A DNA stretch of 64,000 bases from Sutcliffiella horikoshii (GCA_001636495.1 KV440964.1:946666-1010665); one strand, 5' to 3'. Numbered from the stretch's first letter, positions 13,159-23,462 are shown. Made by a program: numbers and translations. The notes: generated by a model from the sequence alone, not told the origin.

Positions 13159-16100
13159 ATGAAGAGAAGGTTTCAAAGGGGAATGGCTGTATTACTTTCC
13201 GTTCTTCTTGTAGTTTCCATGTTTGCTGGCTACCTACCGGCAACAGCGGTAGCTGAGACGGGGGACAAGAAGATTGTATTCAGTTATGACCGGCCTGATG
13301 GGGAGTATGAGGGCTGGAATCTGTGGGTCTGGGGGACTGGTGTAAAGGATGACCAGATAGACTTTACAGAATTCAAGGATGGCAAGGCGTATGCCAATAT
13401 TGCTGTTAGTGAGACGGCGGGCAAAGTGGGCTTTATTGTCCGTAAAGGGGATTGGGAAGAAAAAGACGTTGACGGGGACCGCGAGATAACGGTTAACAAA
13501 AATGACGAAATCACTAAAGTCCATGTAACAAGCGGTCAAGAGAGCTTCGACAAAGTTCCGGATGGTAGTGCGCCACTTGTAGCTGACGGTAGTGCCACAT
13601 TCTTTTTCCGTGATAAAGACCTGTATGCAACAGGTGAAATGGACAAGATTGAGAAAGTCGAACTTTCCATTCTTGGTGAAAAATATGACATGCAAGCTGA
13701 GGCTGAAAATGAGCGTTTTACCTATACAGTTAACGACCTTCCTACAGGTCAGCATGAATATACCTATTTTGTGACAGTGGATGGAGAAACAACGGAGATA
13801 TCTGACCCTTATAACACAGTAGATGGTAAATCAGTTGTGGAGTATTTGGTGTCAGACCTTAAAGTAACTGGTACAGCTTCACCGGCCAAGGTCGACTATA
13901 ACCAGAATGCTGTGGTGAAGGTAGACATTGAATCGGAAACGGACACGAAAATCCGTGAAATGTCTATCAATTTATCAGAAATCGGTGGCAAAGAGAAAGT
14001 GGCAATTGATCCTACCTTGAACGAACTGACGGTGGCAGTCGACCAACGAATCACGGCTGGTGTAAAAACACTTCCGATTACAGCGATCGATGAGTTCGGC
14101 AACCGTCATGAAGGGTCTGTGCAGTTGGAAGTGAAAGCTCGCACGTTCACTGGCGAAGAGGCGGACTTTGATTGGGATCAATCTGTGGTTTATTTTATGC
14201 TAACAGACCGATTCTTTGATGGGGACTCTTCTAATAATGACCCACATGGTATCGGCTATGACACCACAAAATCTGGTACCTACCAAGGTGGGGATTTTAA
14301 GGGAATCACGCAAAAGCTCGCTTACTTGGATGAGCTTGGAATCAACACAATCTGGATCAATCCGGTTGTGGATAATATTAAGTATGATGTGCGACACAAT
14401 GAAGGCGGGGAAACACCTTATTACGGGTACCACGGCTATTGGGCGGACAACTTCGGTGAATTGAACCCGCATTTCGGTTCCATGGCCGACTTCCACGAAC
14501 TGATTGACGCGGCACATGATCGCGGCATGAAAATCATGGTCGACGTGGTGTTGAACCACACAGGTTACGGCTTGAAAGCAAGCGACAGCAGCAGTGTGGC
14601 GAACTTCCCGACAGACGAGGACCGTGCACGATTTGACGGAATGCTTCGTACTGGGGGATCGGATACAGTTCGCGGTGAGCTAGCTGGTCTTCCGGATTTT
14701 CTTACTGAAAACGCAGATGTGCGTGAACAGGTAGTTCAATGGCAGACTGACTGGATTGAAAAGTCCAGGACAGCTAAAGGAAACACCATCGATTATTTCC
14801 GTGTAGACACCGTTAAGCATGTGGAAGACACAACTTGGATGGCGTTCAAAAATGCTCTGACAAAAGAATTGCCGGAGCACAAGTTGATTGGGGAAGCATG
14901 GGGAGCCAATGTCAATGATGACCAAGGTTACCTGAACAGTGGGATGATGGACTCCCTCCTCGACTTCGAATTCAAAAACTATGCTCGTGACTTTGCGAAC
15001 GGTCAGTTGGATGCCGTGCAAAAGAAGCTGGAAGCAAGAAATGGTAAGCTCACAAACAGCGCGACGCTTGGTCAATTTTTAGGAAGCCATGATGAAGACC
15101 GTTTCCTTGAAATGGTGGATGGCGACCTTGGAAAATACCAGGTGGCAGCATCCTTGCAACTGACGGCGAAAGGGCAACCTGTCATCTATTATGGGGAGGA
15201 GCTTGGCCTGCCTGGTGAAGCGAACTACCCTTACTATGACAACCGTCAGAACATGCCTTGGGATGAAGTAGAAGGCAATGAAGTTCTTGAGCATTATAAA
15301 AAAGTGCTCTCGTTCCGAAATGAAAATCCGAACACATTCGCTAAAGGTGACCGCAAGAAGGTGGCGGGATCTGACAGTGACAAATATCTAGTATTCTCCC
15401 GCACATACGGAGAAAATGCGGTTTATGTTGGCTTGAACACGGCAGCCGCTGCAAAAGACGTAACCTTGAATTTCGGTTCTTCTGAAGCTGTGGTGACAGA
15501 CCATTATTCTGGTCAAGAGTACCAGGCAAATGAAACGGGACAAGTGACCTTCACGATTCCTGGGATGGAAGATGGCGGAACCGTTCTTTTAGAAGTGGAA
15601 AACGGAGGGGCTCCTCCTGTAGAAGAAGAGCCAACAGAACCAGGTGAAATCAGAGAAAACACGCTTCGAATTCATTACCAGCGCACAGACAACAGCTACG
15701 AGAATCTTGGCCTATGGCTTTGGGGTGACGTAGCGGCACCATCTGAAAATTGGCCTTCAGGCGGTACACCGTTTGAAGCGGGCAATGTAACGGATTATGG
15801 TGCTTATGTCGATGTGGAGCTGGCAGAAGGCGCGCAAAACATCGGATTCCTTGTACTGAACAGAACAAACGGGGAAAAAGACGGCGGCGACAAAGGGGTC
15901 GAACTGTTCAGTCCAGACCTAAATGAAGTGTGGATCAAGCAGGGCTCTGACGAAGTATTTTTATATGAGCCAGTGGAACTGCCGGAAAACACGGTCCGTA
16001 TTCATTATGAAAGAACGAATGCTGACTATGACGGTTGGGGATTATGGAATTGGGAAGATGTCGAGTCCCCATCTGACGGCTGGCCGAACGGTGCCGCAGA

Positions 16101-18942
16101 TGCAGCTGGTATCGGGAAATACGGTGCCTACTATGACATCAAACTGAAAGAAGATGCAAACAAAATCGGTTTCCTTTTTGTAAACAAACAATCAGGGGGC
16201 CAAACGGGAGACATGACGTTTGATATGTTGAAACAATACAACCAACTTTTTGTAAAAGAGGGCGAGGATAAGGTCTACACGAATCCTTACGGAACGGTGC
16301 CATTAGCACTTGTGTCTGGAGAGGTCCTGTCCGATAAGCTGATCTCCCTCACTTTTACCAAAACAGAGGGCTTAGTTTTAGAAGAATTGAAAGAGCAGTT
16401 AGAGATCAAGGATGTAGATGGAAACGACGTGTCATTTTCGGATGTGACCATTGAAGGCGAGAAAACGGTCCATGTGCACGGAGAGTTTGACCTGGAGAAA
16501 ATTCCATTCACTGTGACATATGGGGACCGCACCATTTCTGTAAAATCAGGCTGGAAGCTAATTGATGAAATGTATGCCTATGACGGTAAGCTTGGAGCAG
16601 AATTGCATGAAGATGGAACGGCTACGTTAAAAGTGTGGTCGCCAAAAGCGGACAATGTGTCAGTTGTTCTTTATGACAAAGATAATCAAAATGAAGTTGT
16701 CGACACCATTGAGATGGTCAAAGTGGACCGCGGTGTCTGGTCTGTAAAGTTATCTAAGGATAATACAGGACTTGATAGTTTGAAAGGTTACTATTATCAC
16801 TATGAAATCACGCACGGTGATGTAATGAATCTTGCTTTAGATCCGTATGCAAAATCAATGGCAGCATGGAACAATGAAGCGGGAGACAAGATAGGAAAAG
16901 CGGCGATCGTAGACATCGGTTCCATTGGACCAGAGCTTGATTATGCGGATATTCCTGGCTTTGAAAAGCGCGAAGACACCATCATCTACGAGGTGCATGT
17001 ACGCGACTTCACGTCCGACCCGAATATTGGTGAAGACCTGAAAGCGCAGTTTGGTACATTTGCTTCTTTTGTAGAGAAATTGGAATATATTCAGGAGCTT
17101 GGTGTGACGCACATTCAATTGCTGCCTGTGATGAGTTACTATTTCAGTAACGAGTTCAAGTCTGAAGAGCGCATGCTGGAGTATGCTTCTACTAACACCA
17201 ATTACAACTGGGGCTATGACCCGCACAGTTATTTCTCTCTATCCGGTATGTACTCGGAAAATCCTGAGGATCCGGAACTGAGAATCAAAGAATTCAAGAA
17301 TTTAATCAACGAAATTCATAAGCGCGACATGGGTGTGGTACTCGATGTGGTATTCAACCACACGGCACAGGTTCACATTTTCGAGGATCTTGTACCAAAC
17401 TACTACCACTTCATGGATGCGGACGGAACGCCTAGAACAAGCTTCGGTGGCGGTCGTCTTGGTACGACACACGAAATGTCTCGCCGTGTGCTAGTGGATT
17501 CCATCAAGCATTGGGTGGACGAATACAAAGTGGATGGTTTCCGCTTTGATATGATGGGAGACCATGATGCAGAGAGTATCCAAATGGCTTTTGACGAAGC
17601 GGAAAAATTGAACCCGAATATCGTCATGATTGGCGAAGGTTGGGTAACATTTGCTGGTGATGAAGGCGAACCGGTCCAAGCCGCTGACCAGCAATGGATG
17701 AAAGATACGGAAGCAGTCGGAAGTTTCTCTGACGAATTCCGTAACGAGCTGAAATCAGGCTTCGGTAGCGAAGGGCAGCCACGCTTCATCACAGGTGGCG
17801 CACGCAACGTGCAACAAATTTTCGATAACATTAAAGCACAGCCTTACAACTTTGAAGCGGATCAACCGGGCGATGTGGTGCAATACATTGAGGCTCATGA
17901 CAATCTGACAGTCTACGATGTTATCGCACAGTCGATTAAAAAAGATCCGGAAATCGCGGAAAACGATTTGGAAATCCATAAGCGTATCCGAATTGGTAAT
18001 GCGATGGTGCTGACGTCTCAAGGGACAGCATTCTTGCATGCGGGACAAGAATTTGGACGTACGAAGCAGTGGAGAGCGCCTGCACCGACAGCGCCTTACA
18101 AGTCTACGTATATGACGGATGCTGAAGGCAACCCGTTCGTCTATCCGTATTTCATACACGATTCCTATGATTCTTCGGATATCATCAACCGTTTTGACTG
18201 GGAAAAGGCGACAGATGCGGAAAAGTACCCTGTGAACAATGTAACGCGTGAATATACGGCAGGACTGATCGAGCTTCGCCGCTCCTCTGATGCATTCCGT
18301 CTTGGTACGCGAGAGCTGGTGGATTCCAACGTCACGATGGTGACTGCGCCGGAAATCAAGGAGCAGGACCTGGTTGTTGCATACCGAAGCGTGTCCACGG
18401 CAGGTGTGGAGTATTACACATTTGTGAATGCGGATACTGCTAGTAGAACATTGACGTTAGGTAAGGATCTGACGGATGGTGTGGTCGTGGTCGATGCTGT
18501 GGAAGCTAATGTGGCGGGAGTATCGGAGCCTACCGGTTTCGAACTGACTGCTGAAAGCATTACGCTTGAGCCGTTGACAACTGTTGTGGTGAGAGTTGGC
18601 AATCAGGAAGGGACGGACCCTGGTGATGGGGACGGAACTCCTGGCGATGGCGATGGCACACCGGGTGACGGAGACGGAGACACGCCTCCTGGCAACGGTA
18701 ACGGCAATAATCCAGGTACGCCACCAGGTAAGGGTGGAGAGAACCCTGGAAAAGGCAATGATAAAGGAAATGGCAAGAACGACAAGTCACCACCAGGAAA
18801 AGGTGGGGAGAAACCAGGGAAAGGGAACAAACTTCCCGTTACTGCAACTTCTTCATACAATAACATGCTGCTTGGAACGGTGCTGCTTGTTTTTGGTGGA
18901 GTGTTATTATTCTGGAGAAGAAGAGTGGAATTTAAGAAATAG
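13159..18942 (+). CDS. Cell-wall-anchored bifunctional amylopullulanase, 1927 residues
   Basis: A secreted alpha-glucan hydrolase with two catalytic domains. Order: signal peptide (about 1-33); starch-binding CBM41/PUD-like domain (about 37-130, YDRPDGEYEGWNLWVWG); GH13 alpha-amylase/neopullulanase domain (about 337-740) with DVVLNHTG, nucleophile D550 in FRVDTVKH, acid E579 in IGEAWG and D645 in GSHDED. Two more CBM41 domains follow (about 830-1040), then an Ig-like spacer and a CBM48 (from about 1144). The GH13 type I pullulanase domain has YNWGYDP, DVVFNHTA, D1464 in FRFDMMGD, E1493 in IGEGW and D1581 in EAHDN. Next comes a Gly/Asp/Lys/Pro linker (1815-1890), sortase signal L1892-PVTA, a membrane helix and a basic tail. 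It would debranch and cut starch or glycogen at the cell surface. The LPVTA form suggests a class D sortase, one of which is encoded at 56600. Confidence 0.93.
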   Translation: MKRRFQRGMAVLLSVLLVVSMFAGYLPATAVAETGDKKIVFSYDRPDGEYEGWNLWVWGTGVKDDQIDFTEFKDGKAYANIAVSETAGKVGFIVRKGDWEEKDVDGDREITVNKNDEITKVHVTSGQESFDKVPDGSAPLVADGSATFFFRDKDLYATGEMDKIEKVELSILGEKYDMQAEAENERFTYTVNDLPTGQHEYTYFVTVDGETTEISDPYNTVDGKSVVEYLVSDLKVTGTASPAKVDYNQNAVVKVDIESETDTKIREMSINLSEIGGKEKVAIDPTLNELTVAVDQRITAGVKTLPITAIDEFGNRHEGSVQLEVKARTFTGEEADFDWDQSVVYFMLTDRFFDGDSSNNDPHGIGYDTTKSGTYQGGDFKGITQKLAYLDELGINTIWINPVVDNIKYDVRHNEGGETPYYGYHGYWADNFGELNPHFGSMADFHELIDAAHDRGMKIMVDVVLNHTGYGLKASDSSSVANFPTDEDRARFDGMLRTGGSDTVRGELAGLPDFLTENADVREQVVQWQTDWIEKSRTAKGNTIDYFRVDTVKHVEDTTWMAFKNALTKELPEHKLIGEAWGANVNDDQGYLNSGMMDSLLDFEFKNYARDFANGQLDAVQKKLEARNGKLTNSATLGQFLGSHDEDRFLEMVDGDLGKYQVAASLQLTAKGQPVIYYGEELGLPGEANYPYYDNRQNMPWDEVEGNEVLEHYKKVLSFRNENPNTFAKGDRKKVAGSDSDKYLVFSRTYGENAVYVGLNTAAAAKDVTLNFGSSEAVVTDHYSGQEYQANETGQVTFTIPGMEDGGTVLLEVENGGAPPVEEEPTEPGEIRENTLRIHYQRTDNSYENLGLWLWGDVAAPSENWPSGGTPFEAGNVTDYGAYVDVELAEGAQNIGFLVLNRTNGEKDGGDKGVELFSPDLNEVWIKQGSDEVFLYEPVELPENTVRIHYERTNADYDGWGLWNWEDVESPSDGWPNGAADAAGIGKYGAYYDIKLKEDANKIGFLFVNKQSGGQTGDMTFDMLKQYNQLFVKEGEDKVYTNPYGTVPLALVSGEVLSDKLISLTFTKTEGLVLEELKEQLEIKDVDGNDVSFSDVTIEGEKTVHVHGEFDLEKIPFTVTYGDRTISVKSGWKLIDEMYAYDGKLGAELHEDGTATLKVWSPKADNVSVVLYDKDNQNEVVDTIEMVKVDRGVWSVKLSKDNTGLDSLKGYYYHYEITHGDVMNLALDPYAKSMAAWNNEAGDKIGKAAIVDIGSIGPELDYADIPGFEKREDTIIYEVHVRDFTSDPNIGEDLKAQFGTFASFVEKLEYIQELGVTHIQLLPVMSYYFSNEFKSEERMLEYASTNTNYNWGYDPHSYFSLSGMYSENPEDPELRIKEFKNLINEIHKRDMGVVLDVVFNHTAQVHIFEDLVPNYYHFMDADGTPRTSFGGGRLGTTHEMSRRVLVDSIKHWVDEYKVDGFRFDMMGDHDAESIQMAFDEAEKLNPNIVMIGEGWVTFAGDEGEPVQAADQQWMKDTEAVGSFSDEFRNELKSGFGSEGQPRFITGGARNVQQIFDNIKAQPYNFEADQPGDVVQYIEAHDNLTVYDVIAQSIKKDPEIAENDLEIHKRIRIGNAMVLTSQGTAFLHAGQEFGRTKQWRAPAPTAPYKSTYMTDAEGNPFVYPYFIHDSYDSSDIINRFDWEKATDAEKYPVNNVTREYTAGLIELRRSSDAFRLGTRELVDSNVTMVTAPEIKEQDLVVAYRSVSTAGVEYYTFVNADTASRTLTLGKDLTDGVVVVDAVEANVAGVSEPTGFELTAESITLEPLTTVVVRVGNQEGTDPGDGDGTPGDGDGTPGDGDGDTPPGNGNGNNPGTPPGKGGENPGKGNDKGNGKNDKSPPGKGGEKPGKGNKLPVTATSSYNNMLLGTVLLVFGGVLLFWRRRVEFKK

Positions 18943-18950
18943 TTTTATGG

Positions 18951-18995
18951 AGAGTATGGGCTGGCGTTTTTACGCTTAGTTCATACTCTTTTTTG
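18951..18995 (+). terminator. Terminator after pullulanase
   Basis: AGAGTATG (18951-18958) pairs with CATACTCT (18982-18989), with an internal GGCG/CGCT-type stem, followed by a run of T. Confidence 0.8.
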
Positions 18996-19023
18996 GTTAA
19001 GGTGATAGGTTTTGTGTTCCTCT

Positions 19024-19179
19024 GATAAAGACAATCTCAGAAGGAAAAGGAGCGCAAGATTGTCATTATAAGCCGGATAAAGACAATCTCAGAAGCAAAA
19101 CAAGCACGAAATTGTCTTTATAAGCCAGATAAAGACAATCTCAAAAGCAAAACAAGCGCGAGAATGTCATTATAAGCCT
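19024..19179. repeat. Three tandem 52-bp hairpin repeats
   Basis: Units start at 19024, 19076 and 19128, each beginning GATAAAGACAATCTC and ending with an ATTGTCNTTATAAGCC-type segment. The two ends of each unit are inverted copies (ATAAAGACAAT against ATTGTCTTTAT), so every unit can fold into a hairpin of about 11 bp. The array is intergenic, between the pullulanase terminator and the EamA gene. No open frame or ribosome site is seen. Confidence 0.8.
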
Positions 19180-19260
19180 CTCCCCCCTAAAGGGTGCATT
19201 CTATGGTACGATATGTAAAAAACAAAACTCATCAACCCAAAATAAAGGAGCAAACCCAAC

Positions 19261-20199
19261 ATGCCGCAAAACACCAAATACTACCTATCGCTCCTTCTCA
19301 TCATGGTCTTCTGGGGCCTTAATGTTCCACTCGTCAAAATTCTTGTGGAGAACCTAAGTCCGGTCACCATGACAGCATTCCGCGTAATGACAGCAGGACT
19401 CACTGTCTTTATAATCTTAATGATATTCAAGCTTGTCAGACTACCGACAAAGAAAGAAGCAAAGTACATTCTACTAGGAGCCTTTCTGAATGTCGTCTGC
19501 CACCATTATTTTTTATCAATTGGCCTAAAAGGGACCTCTGGCACGAATGCAGGAATCATCTTGGGAGCGGGACCGATCTTGACTACCTTAATTGCGACCG
19601 TCCTCATTAAAAAGAAAACAAACCTCCAAAGATGGACTGGCTTTCTCCTCGGTGGGGCAGGCGTTGCTGTCACCATCCTTGTAGGCAGCAATGGAGTATC
19701 CGAAATCAACATCGGGGATATCTACGTTTTTCTTTCCATCTTGACACAAGCATTCAGCTTCATCCTCATTAGTAAACTAGCAAAAACCTTAGATCCACGC
19801 CTGCTGACAGGATATATGCTAGTCATTGGGGCAAGTGCCCTCATGATAATTGGATTGATAACCGAACCTGGAGCAGTGAATGAATTTGCGACTATATCGT
19901 GGCAAGTGTGGCTAGCATTTTTCACATCAGCCATCATAGCAACGGCGCTTGGTCATATGTCCTATAACTTTATCATCGGAAAGATCGGTCCTGCAGAAGC
20001 ATCCATTTTTCTAAACTTCACACCATTTTTTGCTCTCATCGGCTCGGTCATCATGCTCGGTGAAAAGGTGACACCATTTCATCTTATCGGCCTGCTTCTG
20101 ATTGTGGCGGGTGTGTTGTTGGGATCTGGAGCTCTGGAGCGAGGTGAGAGGTTGGGAGGCGAAAGTTCCGTTACGCCTTTGAGGGGCATGGAGAAATAA
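19261..20199 (+). CDS. EamA/RhaT-family (DMT) transporter
   Basis: A 312-residue polytopic protein of the drug/metabolite transporter superfamily with two EamA repeats and about ten membrane helices. It starts YYLSLLLIMVFWGLNVPLVK, the typical FWGxN-like first helix; the conserved PxxxxxFRxxxA pattern is seen as PVTMTAFRVMTAG. The second repeat ends with the ASIFLNFTPFFALIGSVIMLGEKVTPFHLIG block. The basic tail is cytoplasmic. The ribosome site AAAGGAG lies upstream. Substrate unknown; members export amino acids, purines or sugars-related metabolites. It is monocistronic and unrelated to its neighbours. Confidence 0.85.
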   Translation: MPQNTKYYLSLLLIMVFWGLNVPLVKILVENLSPVTMTAFRVMTAGLTVFIILMIFKLVRLPTKKEAKYILLGAFLNVVCHHYFLSIGLKGTSGTNAGIILGAGPILTTLIATVLIKKKTNLQRWTGFLLGGAGVAVTILVGSNGVSEINIGDIYVFLSILTQAFSFILISKLAKTLDPRLLTGYMLVIGASALMIIGLITEPGAVNEFATISWQVWLAFFTSAIIATALGHMSYNFIIGKIGPAEASIFLNFTPFFALIGSVIMLGEKVTPFHLIGLLLIVAGVLLGSGALERGERLGGESSVTPLRGMEK

Positions 20200-20261
20200 C
20201 TGCAAACAGTCTTATGGGAAATGTAACCATTGAAACGGTCAGAAAAAAGCTAAATTAACTA

Positions 20262-20287
20262 CCGGGTTCTCTATAAGAAGAACCCGG
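20262..20287. terminator. Hairpin between EamA and comK-like genes
   Basis: CCGGGTTCT (20262-20270) and AGAACCCGG (20279-20287) are a perfect stem with an 8-base loop between convergent genes. No clear T-run follows, so strength is uncertain. Confidence 0.5.
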
Positions 20288-20376
20288 ATCCAAGTATATT
20301 AGCAACAGATTGTTGTAACCATACTCCCCAATAGGTTGCAGCAATATCTTACTAATTCATGGTGCATGTCATGACA

Positions 20377-20898
20377 TTACTTTTTCTTACGTGAGCGCTT
20401 TGCTTTAGGATTTAACGAAAAATTAAACTGTTTGCTTGAACAAAATCGGGTCAGGATAACAGAAGCTTTCTTCACTTGCTCGTAAATGGTTACCGCAGAC
20501 ACATCCAATTCCAATTCTTCAAGATTGTTGAACACGACGATACATTTTGTGGGGGAAACAGCCTCCACATGCTTCAGATGATGAAGAAACAGCCAACAGC
20601 AAGCATCCTGATCAGGCGAGTGGGTTGGAATGGCAATGATCCCCTCCATCTCATCAATAAGAATGGGTGTTTTTTGAATATAATTGGTGAAGTGAATGGT
20701 GGCAACTCTTCGCCCCTCATACGTGCAGCAATCATTCAAACAGCCCCTGTGCAGAATTTCCCTAGCTGTTTCATCCGTCATAAAATCTCCCTCAACATCC
20801 AATATCTTTGTCTGATACTGAGGATGCCTATTCGACAACAAAGCCATCGTCGTAAGGCTAATCTGGTACTGTAAAATCACATGCAATTCTTTACCCAT
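20377..20898 (-). CDS. comK: ComK-family competence transcription factor
   Basis: A 173-residue homologue of ComK, the master activator of DNA-uptake genes in Bacillus. The family core is recognisable: CLNDCCTYEGRRVAT resembles the ComK segment around SSYAGRK, and TPILIDEMEGIIAIPTHSPDQDACCW matches the KPPIMVDP-FPT-S-CGW pattern. The conserved H-H follows in LFLHHLKHVEA. It ends in a basic tail (KAKRSKRKKK-like). It is somewhat shorter than B. subtilis ComK (192 residues). The ribosome site is GGGAG close to ATG, with a TATAAT -10 in the leader; I saw no perfect K-box upstream, so autoregulation is unclear. An ssbB gene with AT-boxes lies at 59.9 kb. Confidence 0.8.
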   Translation of the reverse strand: MGKELHVILQYQISLTTMALLSNRHPQYQTKILDVEGDFMTDETAREILHRGCLNDCCTYEGRRVATIHFTNYIQKTPILIDEMEGIIAIPTHSPDQDACCWLFLHHLKHVEAVSPTKCIVVFNNLEELELDVSAVTIYEQVKKASVILTRFCSSKQFNFSLNPKAKRSRKKK

Positions 20899-21066
20899 AG
20901 CTCCCTAAACCCCTCCCATACAACCTTAAACTTGTAATAAGCGCTACAAACTCTATTATATAGGTTAATAGGTAATATTTCCTAGTACTTTTTAAGAAAA
21001 TTGTGATAATTTGTAAAAATATGTTGAGTATTGAAGGGGAATTTTTAGTTGAATGACCTAATTTTG

Positions 21067-21110
21067 AAAAAAAGCCTTGCAGGTGTTAAATAAACGCTGC
21101 AAGGCTTTTT
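21067..21110. terminator. Bidirectional terminator downstream of galE
   Basis: AAAAAAAGCCTTGCAG (21067-21082) and CTGCAAGGCTTTTT (21097-21110) form a perfect stem with T-runs on both strands. Confidence 0.9.
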
Positions 21111-21133
21111 ATATTCAAGCTCTAGTTTCCGAG

Positions 21134-22147
21134 TTATGCATCATAACCGTTTGGATTATTTTTCTGCCATCTCCACGAGTCCAGGCACATTTCTTCTAAG
21201 CCTTTTTCAGCTACCCAGCCTAGATCTTCTTTTGCTTTTGTAGGATCTGCATAGCATTCGCCGATATCGCCTGCTCTTCTCTCTACAATATTGTATGGAA
21301 CATCCTTTCCGGAGGCTTTTTCAAAAGCCTTCACCATTTCCAATACACTGTAGCCTTTTCCTGTTCCCAGGTTATATGCTTCTACCCCTTTTATTTGAAG
21401 GACATTCTCCAACGCTTTCAAATGCCCTTTCGCAAGGTCCACTACATGGATATAATCCCGTACACCTGTACCGTCCACTGTGTTGTAATCATCACCGAAA
21501 ACCTGCAACTGAGGCAGTTTTCCAACAGCAACCTGTGTAATATATGGCATCAGGTTGTTAGGGATTCCATTTGGATCCTCTCCAATCCGGCCGCTCTCGT
21601 GCGCACCAATCGGATTGAAATAACGTAATAGGGAAATACTCCACTCTGGGTCCGAAACTTGAACGTCTCTGAGAATCTGCTCAATCATCAGTTTCGTCTG
21701 CCCGTAAGGATTTGTTGCACTTAGTGGAAAACTCTCGGAAATGGGAACACTTTCCGGAAGCCCATAAACAGTGGCAGAAGAGCTGAATACGATATTTTTC
21801 ACGCCGTGTTTGTGCATTACTTCCACAAGATATAAAGTGCCGGAGATGTTGTTATGATAGTAATACAATGGTTTCTCTACAGATTCTCCTACAGCTTTTA
21901 ATCCTGCAAAGTGGATAACCGCTTCAATGCGGTGCTCTTGAAAAACTCTATCTAATCGATCTTTATCTAATAGATCCACTTCATAAAAAGGAAAATCTTT
22001 TCCTGTGATTTCTTTTACTCTGCTTAATGACTCATTACTACTATTAAGGAAATTGTCTAATACCACAATTTCATGACCTGCATTTAATAATTCTACACAA
22101 GTGTGACTACCGATATAGCCAGCACCGCCAGTAACCAATATTGCCAT
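21134..22147 (-). CDS. galE: UDP-glucose 4-epimerase
   Basis: A 337-residue extended short-chain dehydrogenase that interconverts UDP-glucose and UDP-galactose (or the N-acetyl forms). The NAD-binding motif is [11 protein letters not shown] at the very N-terminus. The catalytic residues are seen as SSSATVYG and [11 protein letters not shown] (Tyr and Lys of YxxxK). The UDP-sugar region includes [12 protein letters not shown], the typical GalE sequence. The start at 22147 has GGAGG eight bases upstream; an in-frame ATG at 22162 overlaps that ribosome site and is rejected. No galK or galT is adjacent, so a role in cell-wall or exopolysaccharide precursor supply is at least as likely as galactose catabolism. 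Confidence 0.95.
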   Translation of the reverse strand: MAILVTGGAGYIGSHTCVELLNAGHEIVVLDNFLNSSNESLSRVKEITGKDFPFYEVDLLDKDRLDRVFQEHRIEAVIHFAGLKAVGESVEKPLYYYHNNISGTLYLVEVMHKHGVKNIVFSSSATVYGLPESVPISESFPLSATNPYGQTKLMIEQILRDVQVSDPEWSISLLRYFNPIGAHESGRIGEDPNGIPNNLMPYITQVAVGKLPQLQVFGDDYNTVDGTGVRDYIHVVDLAKGHLKALENVLQIKGVEAYNLGTGKGYSVLEMVKAFEKASGKDVPYNIVERRAGDIGECYADPTKAKEDLGWVAEKGLEEMCLDSWRWQKNNPNGYDA

Positions 22148-22370
22148 CAGATGATCCTCCATTAAGAAACAGATTTTATCCCAATATTAACATATCTTTG
22201 GTTTCGTTTCATTTTATTAGTGGAATTATTGAACTAGGAAGAGGAAGATTTGTCAGCAAAGCTAAAGTATTCTGTAAGATTACTATGGTGTTACATTAGC
22301 TGGTTAAGCCTCATTTTCGACAAAATTCGTGTTATTATATAGTGGATTTGTAATTAAAAGGAGGGGGCGT

Positions 22371-23450
22371 ATGAAGAAGCAAATTAACGAATTGTATTGG
22401 ATTCGTGCCCTTGCATGCTTGAGCGTAGTATTTATTCATGCTATTACTAGAACTTATGTGAACTATGATTTGCCAAAGTCCACTACAGATATAATGAAAA
22501 TTGTTCAAATTGCATTGTTGTTTGCCACACCAATGTTCATATTAATATTTGAAGTTATTCTTGGTCACGCTTATTGGGATCGCCTTCCCAAAAAGTTTTT
22601 TCAAAAAAGGTTCCTATATTTATTTTTGCCTTATTTGAGTATCCCTTTCATATATGCAATTTATGAAGTCATTACGACTGATGCTGGTGCAAAAACGATG
22701 TTAGGTTCTACTCTGACCAATATCCAATATGCATATTGGCATGGTTATTTTATTATTATTATCCTACAGTTTGTTATCATTCATGCGCTTTTTGTAAAGG
22801 TATTTAAGAATGTTCCGGCTTGGATCATGCTTACCATTGCATTTATCATTAATGTAAGGTACCTGCATACTGCCAATTTCAACTTTGATATGATGCCACC
22901 GATTATGCATGAGTGGTACTCGTTAGTTCGTGTTCCATTCCTTGGATGGATTTTTTACTTTACAGTAGCCTATTACGTGGGTAGGTATTTGAAACAGGTG
23001 AAAGATCACAGGAAATGGGGATTCCCGGTTGCCATTGTCGCATCCGCCATCAGTATGTTTTATGTGATTAATAACTATACAACTGGAAAATTAGATCAGT
23101 TAACATCCGTAAGATTTGACATCATGTTTTACACGGTAGCACTGTTTTTCATGTTTTATTATCTTTTCTCTTTTGTAAAAAAAGTACCGAAAATCGTGAT
23201 GTTTATCAGTAAATATTCTTTCCCAATCTATCTGTTGCACTATCTTGGCTTTGACTTGATTCACTCTATCTTGCCTAAGATGAATATCGGCTTATATATG
23301 ATCATTTTATTTATTGCGGGGATCGTCATTCCGGTATTGATTGCTCGTATATTTAACATGACACCTGTAGGGAAATTCATTGTTGGCCAGATTAGAAACA
23401 CGCCAAAAAAGAAACAGAAAGAAGGACAACCAAGGCAGGTACCTGCTTAG
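22371..23450 (+). CDS. Acyltransferase family 3 membrane protein
   Basis: A 359-residue integral membrane acyltransferase (Acyl_transf_3/OafA-WecH type) with about ten helices. The family signature at the N-terminus is visible: INELYWIRALACLSVVFIHAI, with the conserved R and H of the catalytic region. SFPIYLLHYLGFDL near residue 290 is the C-terminal hallmark. Members O-acetylate cell-wall glycans, teichoic acids or exopolysaccharide. The start at 22371 follows GGAGGGGGCG; the frame is open upstream without a ribosome site. It lies divergent from galE, and both may serve surface glycan synthesis. Confidence 0.85.
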   Translation: MKKQINELYWIRALACLSVVFIHAITRTYVNYDLPKSTTDIMKIVQIALLFATPMFILIFEVILGHAYWDRLPKKFFQKRFLYLFLPYLSIPFIYAIYEVITTDAGAKTMLGSTLTNIQYAYWHGYFIIIILQFVIIHALFVKVFKNVPAWIMLTIAFIINVRYLHTANFNFDMMPPIMHEWYSLVRVPFLGWIFYFTVAYYVGRYLKQVKDHRKWGFPVAIVASAISMFYVINNYTTGKLDQLTSVRFDIMFYTVALFFMFYYLFSFVKKVPKIVMFISKYSFPIYLLHYLGFDLIHSILPKMNIGLYMIILFIAGIVIPVLIARIFNMTPVGKFIVGQIRNTPKKKQKEGQPRQVPA

Positions 23451-23462
23451 AATATAAAATAC

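Noticed and set aside
13234-18866. Several minus-strand frames of 60-173 codons inside the pullulanase gene
   Set aside because: All are antisense to clearly homologous GH13/CBM41 sequence, without ribosome sites.
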